The notes below the pieces were generated by a model that saw only the letters and a list, made by a program, of their open reading frames with translations, had not been told where the DNA came from and did not search any database. Source: Bin18 sp965200355 (lineage in GTDB: Bacteria > Desulfobacterota > Binatia > Bin18). From it: a stretch of 64,000 bases of DNA. Shown in pieces: positions 9,071 through 16,842 of this stretch. The DNA lies in assembly GCA_965200355.1 (NCBI GenBank), contig OZ241351.1, positions 2,232,001-2,296,000 on the forward strand. Direction: 5' to 3'. Positions within the stretch are counted from its first letter, which is position 1. Each line of letters opens with the position of its first letter. The translations under genes were made by a program, and so were the position numbers.

Positions 9071-10709
9071 GCGCGGCATCCTTGAATCGGATTCCGAGTC
9101 TGCGGGTGTCTTTATCCTGTCCCGTCTGGTGTCGCGTTCCCGCCGGTATACGGTCGAAGGGCAGACGGTGGAGGAGGTGTGGCTGCGTATTATGCGGGTC
9201 CTGTTCAGCGCAGATATTCCGGCTCCGCGCGATATCGTCATTATCGCTCTGGCCGACGCCTGCGGCATTTTTAAGAATATCCTGTCCGGTGCGGAACTGG
9301 CCGAGGTGCACGGGCGGATCGAACAAATCCGGCAAATGGACCTGATCGGCCAAGCGGTGACGCAGGCGGTCGGCGAGCTTGAGGCCCCGGCCCCGTCTCC
9401 GGCCCCGCGCAAAGAGATCCCTCAGGCGCCGGGCTTGCCGCTTCTGGGCAATATCGTCTCCATGGCGAGAGATTTACGCGCTTTTCTCGCCGATCAATAC
9501 CGCCAATTCGGTCCGATCTTTGGTATTCACGCCTTCAATCAGCGCCTTATCGTCCTGACCGGTCCAGAGGCCAATCTCTTTGTGGCACGCGGCAATCAGT
9601 ACTTCCGCAGCCACGAAACTTGGGCCGCCTTCAATACCGCATTGGGGGTCAGTCGCTCTCCTCTCAGCATGGATGGTCCTGAACATATTCGCGTGCGCCG
9701 GGACCATGCCCCAGTCTATTCGCGCAAGCTCGTCGAGAACCGCCTGGAAGATGCGATCCACATCGTGCGGCGCGAGACCGCGGCCTGGCCGCAGCACACA
9801 TCGTTTGAGGCCCTGCGGGCTTGCCAGCGCATTATTGCCGAACAAATCGGCTATATGGCGACCGGCCTGTCCGCGCGGGATTACATCGATGACATTATCT
9901 ATTTTTCCTCGATCATGATCTCTACGCAGGTCTCTCGGCACCTTCCCAGTTTCCGACGTGCCCACAAACGGGTGCAGGAATTTCTGCGGAAAATTCTGGC
10001 CGAGCATGACCCGGAACAGCGCGGCGACGTACCGCGTGACTTCGTAGACGATTTTCTGGAACTCAATCGCACCGACCCGCATTATATTTCTGAGGCTGAT
10101 TTCAGCATCTACTTGTTGGGTCCGTTCATCGCCGGCCTCGACACCGCAGCCAGTGTGTGTGCCTTTATGCTGTACGAGTTGGTGAAACACCCAGATATAC
10201 TCGACCAAACCCGCGCCGAAGCCGATGCCCTTTTTGCCCAGGGTCCGCCCTCTATGCAAGAGGTCCGCCAACTCGATGTCATTCATCGCCTGGCGATGGA
10301 GACGATGCGCCTCTATCCCCTCACCCCGGTCGTGCTGCGGACAGCCGCCAACTCGTTTGAATTTGAAGGCTATGCGGTTCCCGCTGGCGCACCGGTGCTT
10401 ATCGGGTTCACGGTGACGCATCACATGCCGGAATATTTCCCCAATCCGCACCGTTTTGATATCGAACGCTATACGGCACCACGCGCCGAGCACCGACAGG
10501 AAGGCGTCTATGCGCCCTTTGGCGTCGGCGCTCACCAATGTTTGGGGCGCAGTCTGGCCGAGGCGCTCATTGCGATCAACATCGCCTATATTGTCCATAC
10601 CACGGGTCTCGCCCTGGACCCGCCCGATTACCAATTGAGGACGAGACGGCTGCCCGGCCTCCACCCGCATCGCTCACTCAAGCTCCGCCTCACAAGCCGT
10701 CGCAACTAG
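8913..10709 (+). CDS. Cytochrome P450 fused behind the rest of a GPP34 domain
   Basis: The useful part of this frame starts about 8991, after the C10 tract. The first 29 codons from the ATG at 8913 are shadow sequence. Seen: GPP34 C-terminal half (DYWVTQIARRGDEIRSRAL, LVERGILE, about frame residues 30-150), a Pro-rich linker, then a complete P450: proline-rich hinge P-G-L-P-L-L-G-N, I-helix FIAGLDTAAS, K-helix ETMRL, and heme loop FGVGAHQCLG with the thiolate Cys near residue 543. P450s insert one oxygen atom into C-H bonds. A GPP34 module could tether it to a membrane surface. No reductase partner lies nearby. The gene ends 9 bases before the acyltransferase, so the two are likely co-transcribed. 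Confidence 0.88.
   Translation: MMRRRLRTTCLIPPWLRSHRRPGCTRPPPDYWVTQIARRGDEIRSRALTRLVERGILESDSESAGVFILSRLVSRSRRYTVEGQTVEEVWLRIMRVLFSADIPAPRDIVIIALADACGIFKNILSGAELAEVHGRIEQIRQMDLIGQAVTQAVGELEAPAPSPAPRKEIPQAPGLPLLGNIVSMARDLRAFLADQYRQFGPIFGIHAFNQRLIVLTGPEANLFVARGNQYFRSHETWAAFNTALGVSRSPLSMDGPEHIRVRRDHAPVYSRKLVENRLEDAIHIVRRETAAWPQHTSFEALRACQRIIAEQIGYMATGLSARDYIDDIIYFSSIMISTQVSRHLPSFRRAHKRVQEFLRKILAEHDPEQRGDVPRDFVDDFLELNRTDPHYISEADFSIYLLGPFIAGLDTAASVCAFMLYELVKHPDILDQTRAEADALFAQGPPSMQEVRQLDVIHRLAMETMRLYPLTPVVLRTAANSFEFEGYAVPAGAPVLIGFTVTHHMPEYFPNPHRFDIERYTAPRAEHRQEGVYAPFGVGAHQCLGRSLAEALIAINIAYIVHTTGLALDPPDYQLRTRRLPGLHPHRSLKLRLTSRRN
8990..8999 (+). repeat. Homopolymer tract C10 at the frameshift point
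   Basis: Ten consecutive C bases sit exactly where the GPP34 coding frame changes. Nine or twelve Cs would restore one continuous frame. It could be a slippage (phase-variation) site or a sequencing or assembly length error. Confidence 0.9.
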
Positions 10710-10718
10710 GAGCGCCCC

Positions 10719-11906
10719 ATGTCTGCGTCGCCAACTCCGCTGCCCCGCTATCATGGGCTCGATTGTCTGCGGGCGACCATGATGTTGCTCGGATTGGTGC
10801 TGCACTCTTCCATTCATTATTTCACCCTGCCGGACCCCACCCTTCAGGTGTATCTGGATGCGCAGACGAGTGTGTTTTTCGAGTATCTGTTCGGTTTTAT
10901 TCACAGCTTCAGGATGCCGACCTTTTTCGTTATTGCTGGGTTCTTCGCCGCTTTTGTGTGCGACACGCGCGGGACAAGAACGTTCCTGCGCCATCGTCTG
11001 GACCGCATCGGCATCCCGCTCATGTGGAGCCTGCCGATTATCTTTGTCATCGTCGCCGCGGCCTCATACTTTGCCCAACTCTCGACGGCCGGACCCAAGC
11101 TCCCCGAAGCCGGCTTCGAGGCGATATGGAACGGCCTCTTCATGCACCTCTGGTTTCTCTACCACCTGCTGATTTTCTGTGTTGTGGCCATCCCCATCAA
11201 GCATTTTATCTGTCGTCTGCGAGCAGATGTCCGCGACCGCCTGCTCAATACCTTCGCGCGGATGCTCCACCGTCCTTCTGGTCTGGTGCTGTTGGCCACG
11301 ATCAGCGGCTTGACGCTCTACCCCATGGAGCATTGGATGCTGGACTATTCAAGCGCGCCTCTGCCGCCCCTGCGTATCCTCAGCGCGTACGCGGTATTTT
11401 TTAGCGTTGGGTGGCTCATTTTCCAGCGCCGAGAAGTCTTGCCGGGCTTCAAGCTCCGCGTGTGGAAACATCTGGCCCTCGGCCTTGCCTGCCACGCGGC
11501 CTACCAATTTTTCTACAATCACGGCTATGGAGATGACACCGCAGTGCGCGCCCATATTGGGGCTATCGCCTCTCTGGCCCTGTCGGTCTGGGCGCTGGTC
11601 TACGGCTTCCTCGGCTTGTTCTTGCGCTATCTCGACAAGCCGAGCCCCTACTGGCGCTACCTGTCTGACGCTTCGTACTGGATGTACATCATCCATCTGC
11701 CCATCACTATCTTGCTGCCGCCCCTCCTGGCAGACGCTCCCCTGCCGGCGGGGGTCAAGTTCAGCTCTGTTGTTGGTGTGACAACGGCCGTCACACTGAT
11801 TACCTACCATTATTTTGTGCGTGGGACCTGGGTCGGCGCGAGGCTCAACGGCCGGCGTTATCCAAGGGTGGCACCGTGGCGAGCAGCCCCTGTCTCCTCC
11901 GCTTGA
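10719..11906 (+). CDS. Acyltransferase 3 family membrane protein (OpgC-like)
   Basis: A 395-residue polytopic membrane protein. Seen: N-terminal RYHGLDCLRATMMLLGLVLH carrying the Arg and His typical of acyltransferase-3 enzymes, then S-F-R-M-P-T-F-F-V-I-A-G-F-F-A (the conserved R-x-P-x-F-F...G-F motif), and about ten hydrophobic segments. The closest named relatives by pattern are glucan-modifying OpgC/MdoC proteins, which move acyl groups across the inner membrane onto a glycan. AGGAG precedes the ATG at 10719. Position between a P450 and a glycosyltransferase suggests acylation of a shared product rather than osmoregulated glucans. That is inference, since no opgGH is in view. Confidence 0.85.
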   Translation: MSASPTPLPRYHGLDCLRATMMLLGLVLHSSIHYFTLPDPTLQVYLDAQTSVFFEYLFGFIHSFRMPTFFVIAGFFAAFVCDTRGTRTFLRHRLDRIGIPLMWSLPIIFVIVAAASYFAQLSTAGPKLPEAGFEAIWNGLFMHLWFLYHLLIFCVVAIPIKHFICRLRADVRDRLLNTFARMLHRPSGLVLLATISGLTLYPMEHWMLDYSSAPLPPLRILSAYAVFFSVGWLIFQRREVLPGFKLRVWKHLALGLACHAAYQFFYNHGYGDDTAVRAHIGAIASLALSVWALVYGFLGLFLRYLDKPSPYWRYLSDASYWMYIIHLPITILLPPLLADAPLPAGVKFSSVVGVTTAVTLITYHYFVRGTWVGARLNGRRYPRVAPWRAAPVSSA

Positions 11907-12009
11907 GCAAGGCGGCTCTCCGGTCAGGCCGCTTTGGGGCTGGTGCCTACCCGTCCCAGCGATTTTCGTCGGCATCTGGCCCCCAGTGTGGAGTTGTGAG
12001 GTTTTGAGG

Positions 12010-13332
12010 ATGAAGAAATTTTTGCTTGCCGTCATAGGAACTCAAGGCGACTTGAATCCGCTCCTTGGCATTGCTCAGGAATTAGTCCGCCGGGGCCACG
12101 GCGTGACCGTGGCTGCAAACGGTTCCCACCGCCGGAGAATAGCCCGTCTGGGCCTGGATTATCTCCCTTTGCGGCCGGCACTGGACGACAAGGAAGGCGC
12201 CAGGTGGTTCGAGTATGGACTGCAATCCCATGTGAAAGAATACCGCCATCTGTTCCGAGACCTCATATTCCCGCACGTGGCCTGGAATTTCCATCAACTT
12301 GAAAAAGTCGCCCCGGCTCATGACGTGCTGCTGAGTTATCCCGCGGTCTTCTCGGTTCCCCTTGTTGCGAAAAAACTGGGCAAGCCCTGGGCGTCGTTCA
12401 TGCTCATGCCGATGGGATATCCCGCTGAATACTCCCGCCACCGGACTATCGGCCGGACATCCTCGTGGGATTTTCTGTGGCAGACATCCTTCCCACTTCT
12501 GTTAGAGCAGGTCGTTCGTTTCTTGGCGGAGAAGGTCTCGGATTCATGGGCCGCGCCCTTCAGGGAACTCCGGCAAGCGCTGAACCTCCCGGCAGACCTG
12601 CATCCGATAACGGAGGTCCAGCATTCCCCGTATTTGAATCTTGCGCTGTTTTCTCGTCATTTTGCCACGGCACAAAAAGACTGGCCCCAACCCCTGGTCC
12701 AAACCGGCTGGGTATTCGCCCGGCAGGAAAACGAGTCGCTGTCGAAAAAGGTGCGAGATTTTCTCGCCCAAGGAGAGCCGCCTCTCCTCTTTTTTCCGGG
12801 GAGCATGGGCTATGTCACGAGCAAGGGCAAGCCATTTTGCCAGACTGCAGCAGAAGCGACCCTGCTGATGGACAAACGGGCCATCTTCATCATTGAGCAG
12901 GGCGCGGACAATCCCCCTGACCTACCGCACGATGAGCGGTTGCTCCTCAGCACCTATGAGCCTTTTTCTCAATTGCTGCCTCATATCTCCACGTTCGTCC
13001 ATATTAGTGGAATGGGCAGCGTCTTCTATGGTCTGCACGCCGGCAAACCCCAGCTCGCTGTGCCCTTCACGTATGAGCAGTGCGACAATGCCCTGCGCTT
13101 GGAGGAGTTGGGCGTATCGGCGACCATCCCGGTGGCGCGCTTCAACACCGCCGCACTCTGTCACAACATTGAACAGATGGAGCAAAACGCCTGTCGTGAA
13201 CGGGCGTTGCAAGTGCAAGCGCGCCTGGCAGGGGAAAATGGCGCGGCAGTAGCGGCAGACCACTTGGAGGCGTTACTCTCAGGAGCGACGGCCCCGACCC
13301 TGGAGCAAAAGCGAGGAAGGAGGCTTGCCTGA
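12010..13332 (+). CDS. GT1-family glycosyltransferase (MGT/RhlB/sterol-glucosyltransferase-like)
   Basis: A 440-residue GT-B fold enzyme. Seen: N-terminal KKFLLAVIGTQGDLNPLLGI (glycine-rich acceptor-domain loop), RRGHGVTVAAN, and a C-terminal donor-binding stretch FVHISGMGSVFYGLHAGKP then PFTYEQCDNA. The latter corresponds to the usual H-x-G-x-G-S...A-G-x-P...P-x-x-x-D-Q-x-x-N-A signature. The start at 12010 follows GTGAGG by eight bases; the longer in-frame extension back to 11815 overlaps the acyltransferase. These enzymes move a sugar from a UDP- or dTDP-sugar to lipid, sterol or macrolide-type acceptors. It likely acts on the product of the upstream P450 (inference). Confidence 0.86.
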   Translation: MKKFLLAVIGTQGDLNPLLGIAQELVRRGHGVTVAANGSHRRRIARLGLDYLPLRPALDDKEGARWFEYGLQSHVKEYRHLFRDLIFPHVAWNFHQLEKVAPAHDVLLSYPAVFSVPLVAKKLGKPWASFMLMPMGYPAEYSRHRTIGRTSSWDFLWQTSFPLLLEQVVRFLAEKVSDSWAAPFRELRQALNLPADLHPITEVQHSPYLNLALFSRHFATAQKDWPQPLVQTGWVFARQENESLSKKVRDFLAQGEPPLLFFPGSMGYVTSKGKPFCQTAAEATLLMDKRAIFIIEQGADNPPDLPHDERLLLSTYEPFSQLLPHISTFVHISGMGSVFYGLHAGKPQLAVPFTYEQCDNALRLEELGVSATIPVARFNTAALCHNIEQMEQNACRERALQVQARLAGENGAAVAADHLEALLSGATAPTLEQKRGRRLA

Positions 13333-13347
13333 GCGGGCGGCTGGCCG

Positions 13348-13734
13348 CTAACGCTCCGTCACGTTTGGCCACTTTCCGTCCTGGGGAGAGTGGGTCAGGA
13401 AATAGTCCAGGCTCAGCCACAGACTTTTGGAGTGACGAAAGCACAGGAGGGGAAAGCCGATGGCGAATACGCTCCAGACCAGCATTTGGTGGGTCAGCGA
13501 CCAATCCGTCCACGAGTCCAGAATCAAGAAGCCGGGGGTGGCAATCACCACCGTGGCGGCATAGTTGAGATAAATCGCGCCAACATAATAGCCCTGTTCT
13601 GGTTCAAAGGAAAAGGAACAAGCCGCGCACTGCTCATGCAGTGTAAAGGCGCGTGCAAACAGGCGGCCCTGTCCGCAGCGGGGACATTGCAGGCGCAGAC
13701 AGCGACCAAGGATGGGCAGGAGACGGCGGAGCAT
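13348..13734 (-). CDS. DUF983 small membrane protein
   Basis: A 128-residue protein. Seen: a zinc-ribbon-like N-terminus (LQCPRCGQGRLF, then C-A-A-C-S-F-S-F), the signature EPEQGYYVGAIYLNY and two hydrophobic segments (about residues 58-75 and 84-101). This is the standard DUF983 layout. It converges on the glycosyltransferase with 15 bases between stops and marks the left edge of the defence island. Function is unknown in the family. Confidence 0.85.
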   Translation of the reverse strand: MLRRLLPILGRCLRLQCPRCGQGRLFARAFTLHEQCAACSFSFEPEQGYYVGAIYLNYAATVVIATPGFLILDSWTDWSLTHQMLVWSVFAIGFPLLCFRHSKSLWLSLDYFLTHSPQDGKWPNVTER

Positions 13735-13810
13735 ATGAGGGGCTTTCTAATACCTTATTGAACGATCCATGATAGAGTACATCGGCGTAGAATCAACGAG
13801 GAAAACGATT

Positions 13811-14764
13811 ATGAAAGAACGCCGTCTTGTCTTCCTCAGCCACGCCAATCCCGAAGACAATGAGTTTGCCTCTTGGCTTGGTACTCGATTGACCGCTGCT
13901 GGCTATGAAGTATGGGCGGACGTACTCAAGCTGCTCGGCGGCGAGACATTCTGGCGAGATATTGGCAATGCAATTAAAGAAGAGGCCGCTGTCGTTATTG
14001 TTGCTTTATCCCACGCGTCATATCAGAAAGATGGTGTCCTCAATGAAATTGCTCTGGCCGTAGGCACAGGTCGCAAGCTCGACAAAGACCAATTTGTCAT
14101 ACCCGTCCGTCTCGACACCCTGCCTTTCTCAGACTTTCCCGAACAGTTGATCCGCCTAAACGCGATTGATTTTTCATCCAACTGGGCGGACGGATTGAGT
14201 ACGCTTTTGAAGATTTTCAAAGAAACCCGGGTTCCGCAATCGACCGAGGATTTCGGAGAAGCCTTGGCCGCTTGGCAGCAATTTAAGATAAGACAAAGCG
14301 CATCTACCTCTGATACACCGGAGTCGATATTCTCTAACTGGTTTCAAATTAGCTCCTTGTCATCTCACATCCAATTTTCACGTTTCAAGGCGTCAAAGAA
14401 GGCTATGGAGCGTGCATTCAGTGAATTTCAAAGTCTTACAGTTCCATACGAGCGGCTGGCTGTCAGCTTTGCCGACACGACTACGCTTCAAAAGGAAATT
14501 TCTCCTGCTATTCCACTTGAGCACGCTTATCGAGTTCCACTGGAAGAATTTCTCAGTGGTCAGGCACCCGATGGACCACAAATCTCGCGGTGGGATGCCC
14601 GAAACATAGTAACTGGACTGCTCCGTCAGGCATGGGAGCACTTCATGCGGAGCCAAGGGCTCATACTTTGTAAGTTTGCACACGGGAGTGCGTGGTTCAT
14701 CCCCCTCGATTTGATCGAAGGAAATGTCGCTGCTTTTGGCATTTCGCGGTATCAGGCAAGGTGA
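13811..14764 (+). CDS. SPARTA TIR-APAZ effector, N-terminal part (frameshifted)
   Basis: This frame encodes 317 residues: a TIR domain (about 1-140) and the beginning of an APAZ domain. Seen: KERRLVFLSHANPEDNEFA (TIR box 1), GYEVWADV with LLGGETFW, and QKDGVLNEIALAV in which E79 sits where TIR NADases keep their catalytic Glu. In SPARTA systems this protein binds a short Argonaute and degrades NAD+ after guide-directed target recognition. GAGGAAAA precedes the ATG at 13811; the ATG at 13769 lacks one. The frame ends in a TGA at 14762-14764 just after FGISRYQAR, whereas APAZ-like sequence continues one frame over, so one base is missing near 14758-14762. Confidence 0.9.
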   Translation: MKERRLVFLSHANPEDNEFASWLGTRLTAAGYEVWADVLKLLGGETFWRDIGNAIKEEAAVVIVALSHASYQKDGVLNEIALAVGTGRKLDKDQFVIPVRLDTLPFSDFPEQLIRLNAIDFSSNWADGLSTLLKIFKETRVPQSTEDFGEALAAWQQFKIRQSASTSDTPESIFSNWFQISSLSSHIQFSRFKASKKAMERAFSEFQSLTVPYERLAVSFADTTTLQKEISPAIPLEHAYRVPLEEFLSGQAPDGPQISRWDARNIVTGLLRQAWEHFMRSQGLILCKFAHGSAWFIPLDLIEGNVAAFGISRYQAR

Positions 14765-15183
14765 GTCTCGCTAACCCACAGCACATTACCTTGCGTCCCC
14801 ACGTTGTCTTTACTCAGGACGGAAGAACACCGCTTGATAGCAAGGCTCGGACCGCCCGCTTACGAAAAAGTTTTTGTAAGAACTGGTGGAATGACCGCTG
14901 GCGCGACTTGATCCGTGCTCTCACGACTGCCCTAGCGAACGAAGAGGAGGCATTCTGTCTGCCCCTTGGCGGTGACATTGAGGCGACAATAGCTGCCTCT
15001 CCAATGAATTTCGCTACTCCTCTTTCTATTGTCGAGAATGGTGCAGTGTCCGCAGCCGAAGAGGACCGTGTAGAAGACGAAACAGAGGCTGATGCTCTGG
15101 ATGATCTTGAGGGAGGATTGGATGAAGAAGAGTTTGAGGACCCACTTGAAGATGAAGAAGACAGTGACAGAGAGGTAGTATGA
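14692..15183 (+). CDS. SPARTA TIR-APAZ effector, C-terminal APAZ part with acidic tail
   Basis: The family-like part begins about 14762 (VSLANPQHITLRPHVVF) and continues the APAZ domain of the preceding frame. Upstream codons from the ATG at 14692 are shadow. Seen: KNWWNDRWRDLIRAL, the conserved Asn-Trp-Trp-Asn segment of TIR-APAZ proteins, and SPMNFATPLSIVE. The last 41 residues hold about 24 Asp or Glu. Joining both frames with one added base gives 457 residues, the normal size of the family. The stop overlaps the Argonaute start by ATGA, the usual SPARTA operon arrangement. Whether the protein is made whole depends on whether the frameshift is real. Confidence 0.85.
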   Translation: MVHPPRFDRRKCRCFWHFAVSGKVSLANPQHITLRPHVVFTQDGRTPLDSKARTARLRKSFCKNWWNDRWRDLIRALTTALANEEEAFCLPLGGDIEATIAASPMNFATPLSIVENGAVSAAEEDRVEDETEADALDDLEGGLDEEEFEDPLEDEEDSDREVV

Positions 15184-16697
15184 CAAACTCTCTACTTCAA
15201 CACATCGAAGAACCAAGGTTAGGCTTCGGCTACGGTCAGGAGTTGGAGCATCCGAAGGATGGGCTTTTCCTATTCGGTCCCTTGGACGACAAAGCTAACC
15301 CTGCCGAAATGCGTATCGGCGTCATTGGAACACCGAACGGTCTGAGTTACTTTCGCGAATGGGCAGAAAGCATTCGACGCTATCTTCCTCCCAAGGATCC
15401 GAGTAAACCGCACCACGCTGGCTGGCCCGGATTTCAGGCCGTTTTTGGCACTCAGTGGCCAGAAGAGCCTCTAGTCGAATTAACAGTCCCAAAAAATGCC
15501 ATACGCGATTCAATTCGGATCACTGACCGGCACGAAGCGATATACAAAACGGTTGCCCTTTTTGAAGGGCCCATACGCAGGCATTTACGCCAAGACGAAG
15601 CACCCCCTGCTATGTGGTTCGTGGTCATACCGGAGGAGGTCCACCGCTATGGCAGACCTAAATCAGTTGTACCCAAGGAAGAGCGTATTGAAGGAAACCA
15701 GCCGTTTGTTCCCAAGATTGGACGACGGATCCTTCGCGAAGGTTCACTTTTTTCCGAAGACCGGAAAGCCGCAAAAATTTACCGATACGAACTCAATTTT
15801 CACCACCAGATGAAAGCCCGCCTCCTAGACCAAGGGGTTATCCTCCAGATTGTACGCGACACAACACTAGCGCCTCACCGATTCACTCAAAATGGCCATC
15901 TCCTCCGTGAACATGAAGACCCTGCTACGGTCGCCTGGAATCTCTGTACGACAGCCTTCTTCAAGGCTAGTGGTAAACCCTGGAAACTGGCGTCGGTCCG
16001 CCCGGGGGTCTGCTATGTTGGACTGGTTTACAAGCAAGATCACACTGACCCAGCAGCCGGAAATGCTTGCTGTGGTGCGCAAATGTTTTTGGACTCGGGC
16101 GATGGTGTTGTTTTCCGAGGTGCAGTCGGCCCCTGGTATTCAGAGCAACTCAGAGAATACCACCTGAACAAAGAGAAAGCCTCTGAGTCGATGAGTCTGG
16201 TCGTTGAGGCATATCAGGACCTCCACGGAAGGCCACCCGTCGAGCTTTTCATCCACGGCAAGACGCGGTTTAACGACGAGGAGTGGAAAGGCTTCAAATC
16301 CGTTGTCCCGAATGAGACCAATCTAGTAGGGGCGCGTATTCGCTCGACCAGTGAACTGAAGCTCTATCGAGCAGGGAAGATGCCCGTGTTGCGTGGCACC
16401 GCATATCTACCAACCGAACGGACTGGATACCTTTGGACTAAGGGGTTTATACCTCGGCTTGATACCTATCCTGGTTGGGAGGTGCCTAATCCGCTGCTTA
16501 TTCAAATCCATAGAGGAGAAGCCGCCCTCCTCAGGGTTATGACGGATATGATGGGCCTAACCAAAATCAACTTCAATACCTGCCAGTTTGCAGACGGGCA
16601 GCCCGTTACACTCAAGTTTGCTGATGCTGTAGGCGAGATTCTTACGGCTGCGCCCGTTCCCGACCTGCCGCCCTTACCGTTTAGGCATTACATATAG
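15180..16697 (+). CDS. Short prokaryotic Argonaute (MID-PIWI), SPARTA subunit
   Basis: A 505-residue Argonaute lacking N and PAZ domains, the expected size for short pAgos that pair with TIR-APAZ. Seen: a MID segment FHHQMKARLL at about residues 207-216, carrying His/Gln/Lys that fit the pocket for the guide 5' end. The PIWI fold includes VCYVGLVYKQD, then PVELFIHGKTRFNDEEWKGF and GKMPVLRGTAYL, all strongly like this subgroup. The catalytic DEDX set of nucleolytic Argonautes is not apparent, as expected. Known role: RNA-guided sensing of invader DNA that triggers TIR NADase activity and cell death or dormancy. The ATG overlaps the TIR-APAZ stop. Confidence 0.93.
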   Translation: MTNSLLQHIEEPRLGFGYGQELEHPKDGLFLFGPLDDKANPAEMRIGVIGTPNGLSYFREWAESIRRYLPPKDPSKPHHAGWPGFQAVFGTQWPEEPLVELTVPKNAIRDSIRITDRHEAIYKTVALFEGPIRRHLRQDEAPPAMWFVVIPEEVHRYGRPKSVVPKEERIEGNQPFVPKIGRRILREGSLFSEDRKAAKIYRYELNFHHQMKARLLDQGVILQIVRDTTLAPHRFTQNGHLLREHEDPATVAWNLCTTAFFKASGKPWKLASVRPGVCYVGLVYKQDHTDPAAGNACCGAQMFLDSGDGVVFRGAVGPWYSEQLREYHLNKEKASESMSLVVEAYQDLHGRPPVELFIHGKTRFNDEEWKGFKSVVPNETNLVGARIRSTSELKLYRAGKMPVLRGTAYLPTERTGYLWTKGFIPRLDTYPGWEVPNPLLIQIHRGEAALLRVMTDMMGLTKINFNTCQFADGQPVTLKFADAVGEILTAAPVPDLPPLPFRHYI

Positions 16698-16842
16698 GGT
16701 ACGCTCAGCAAAATCGTCTCACCCCTCTGCCAAGTCTCGGCAAAGTATGTGAATTCCTCTGGCGAAAAGCCTCCGCGCATCGACATCTCACTCGCGGTGG
16801 GAGAGCCATTTCTTGAGTACCTGGAAGGGTACTACATGATTT

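Noticed and set aside
13769..13811. Upstream ATG as start of TIR-APAZ
   Set aside because: No ribosome site ahead of it; the ATG at 13811 has GAGGAAAA and gives the standard TIR N-terminus.
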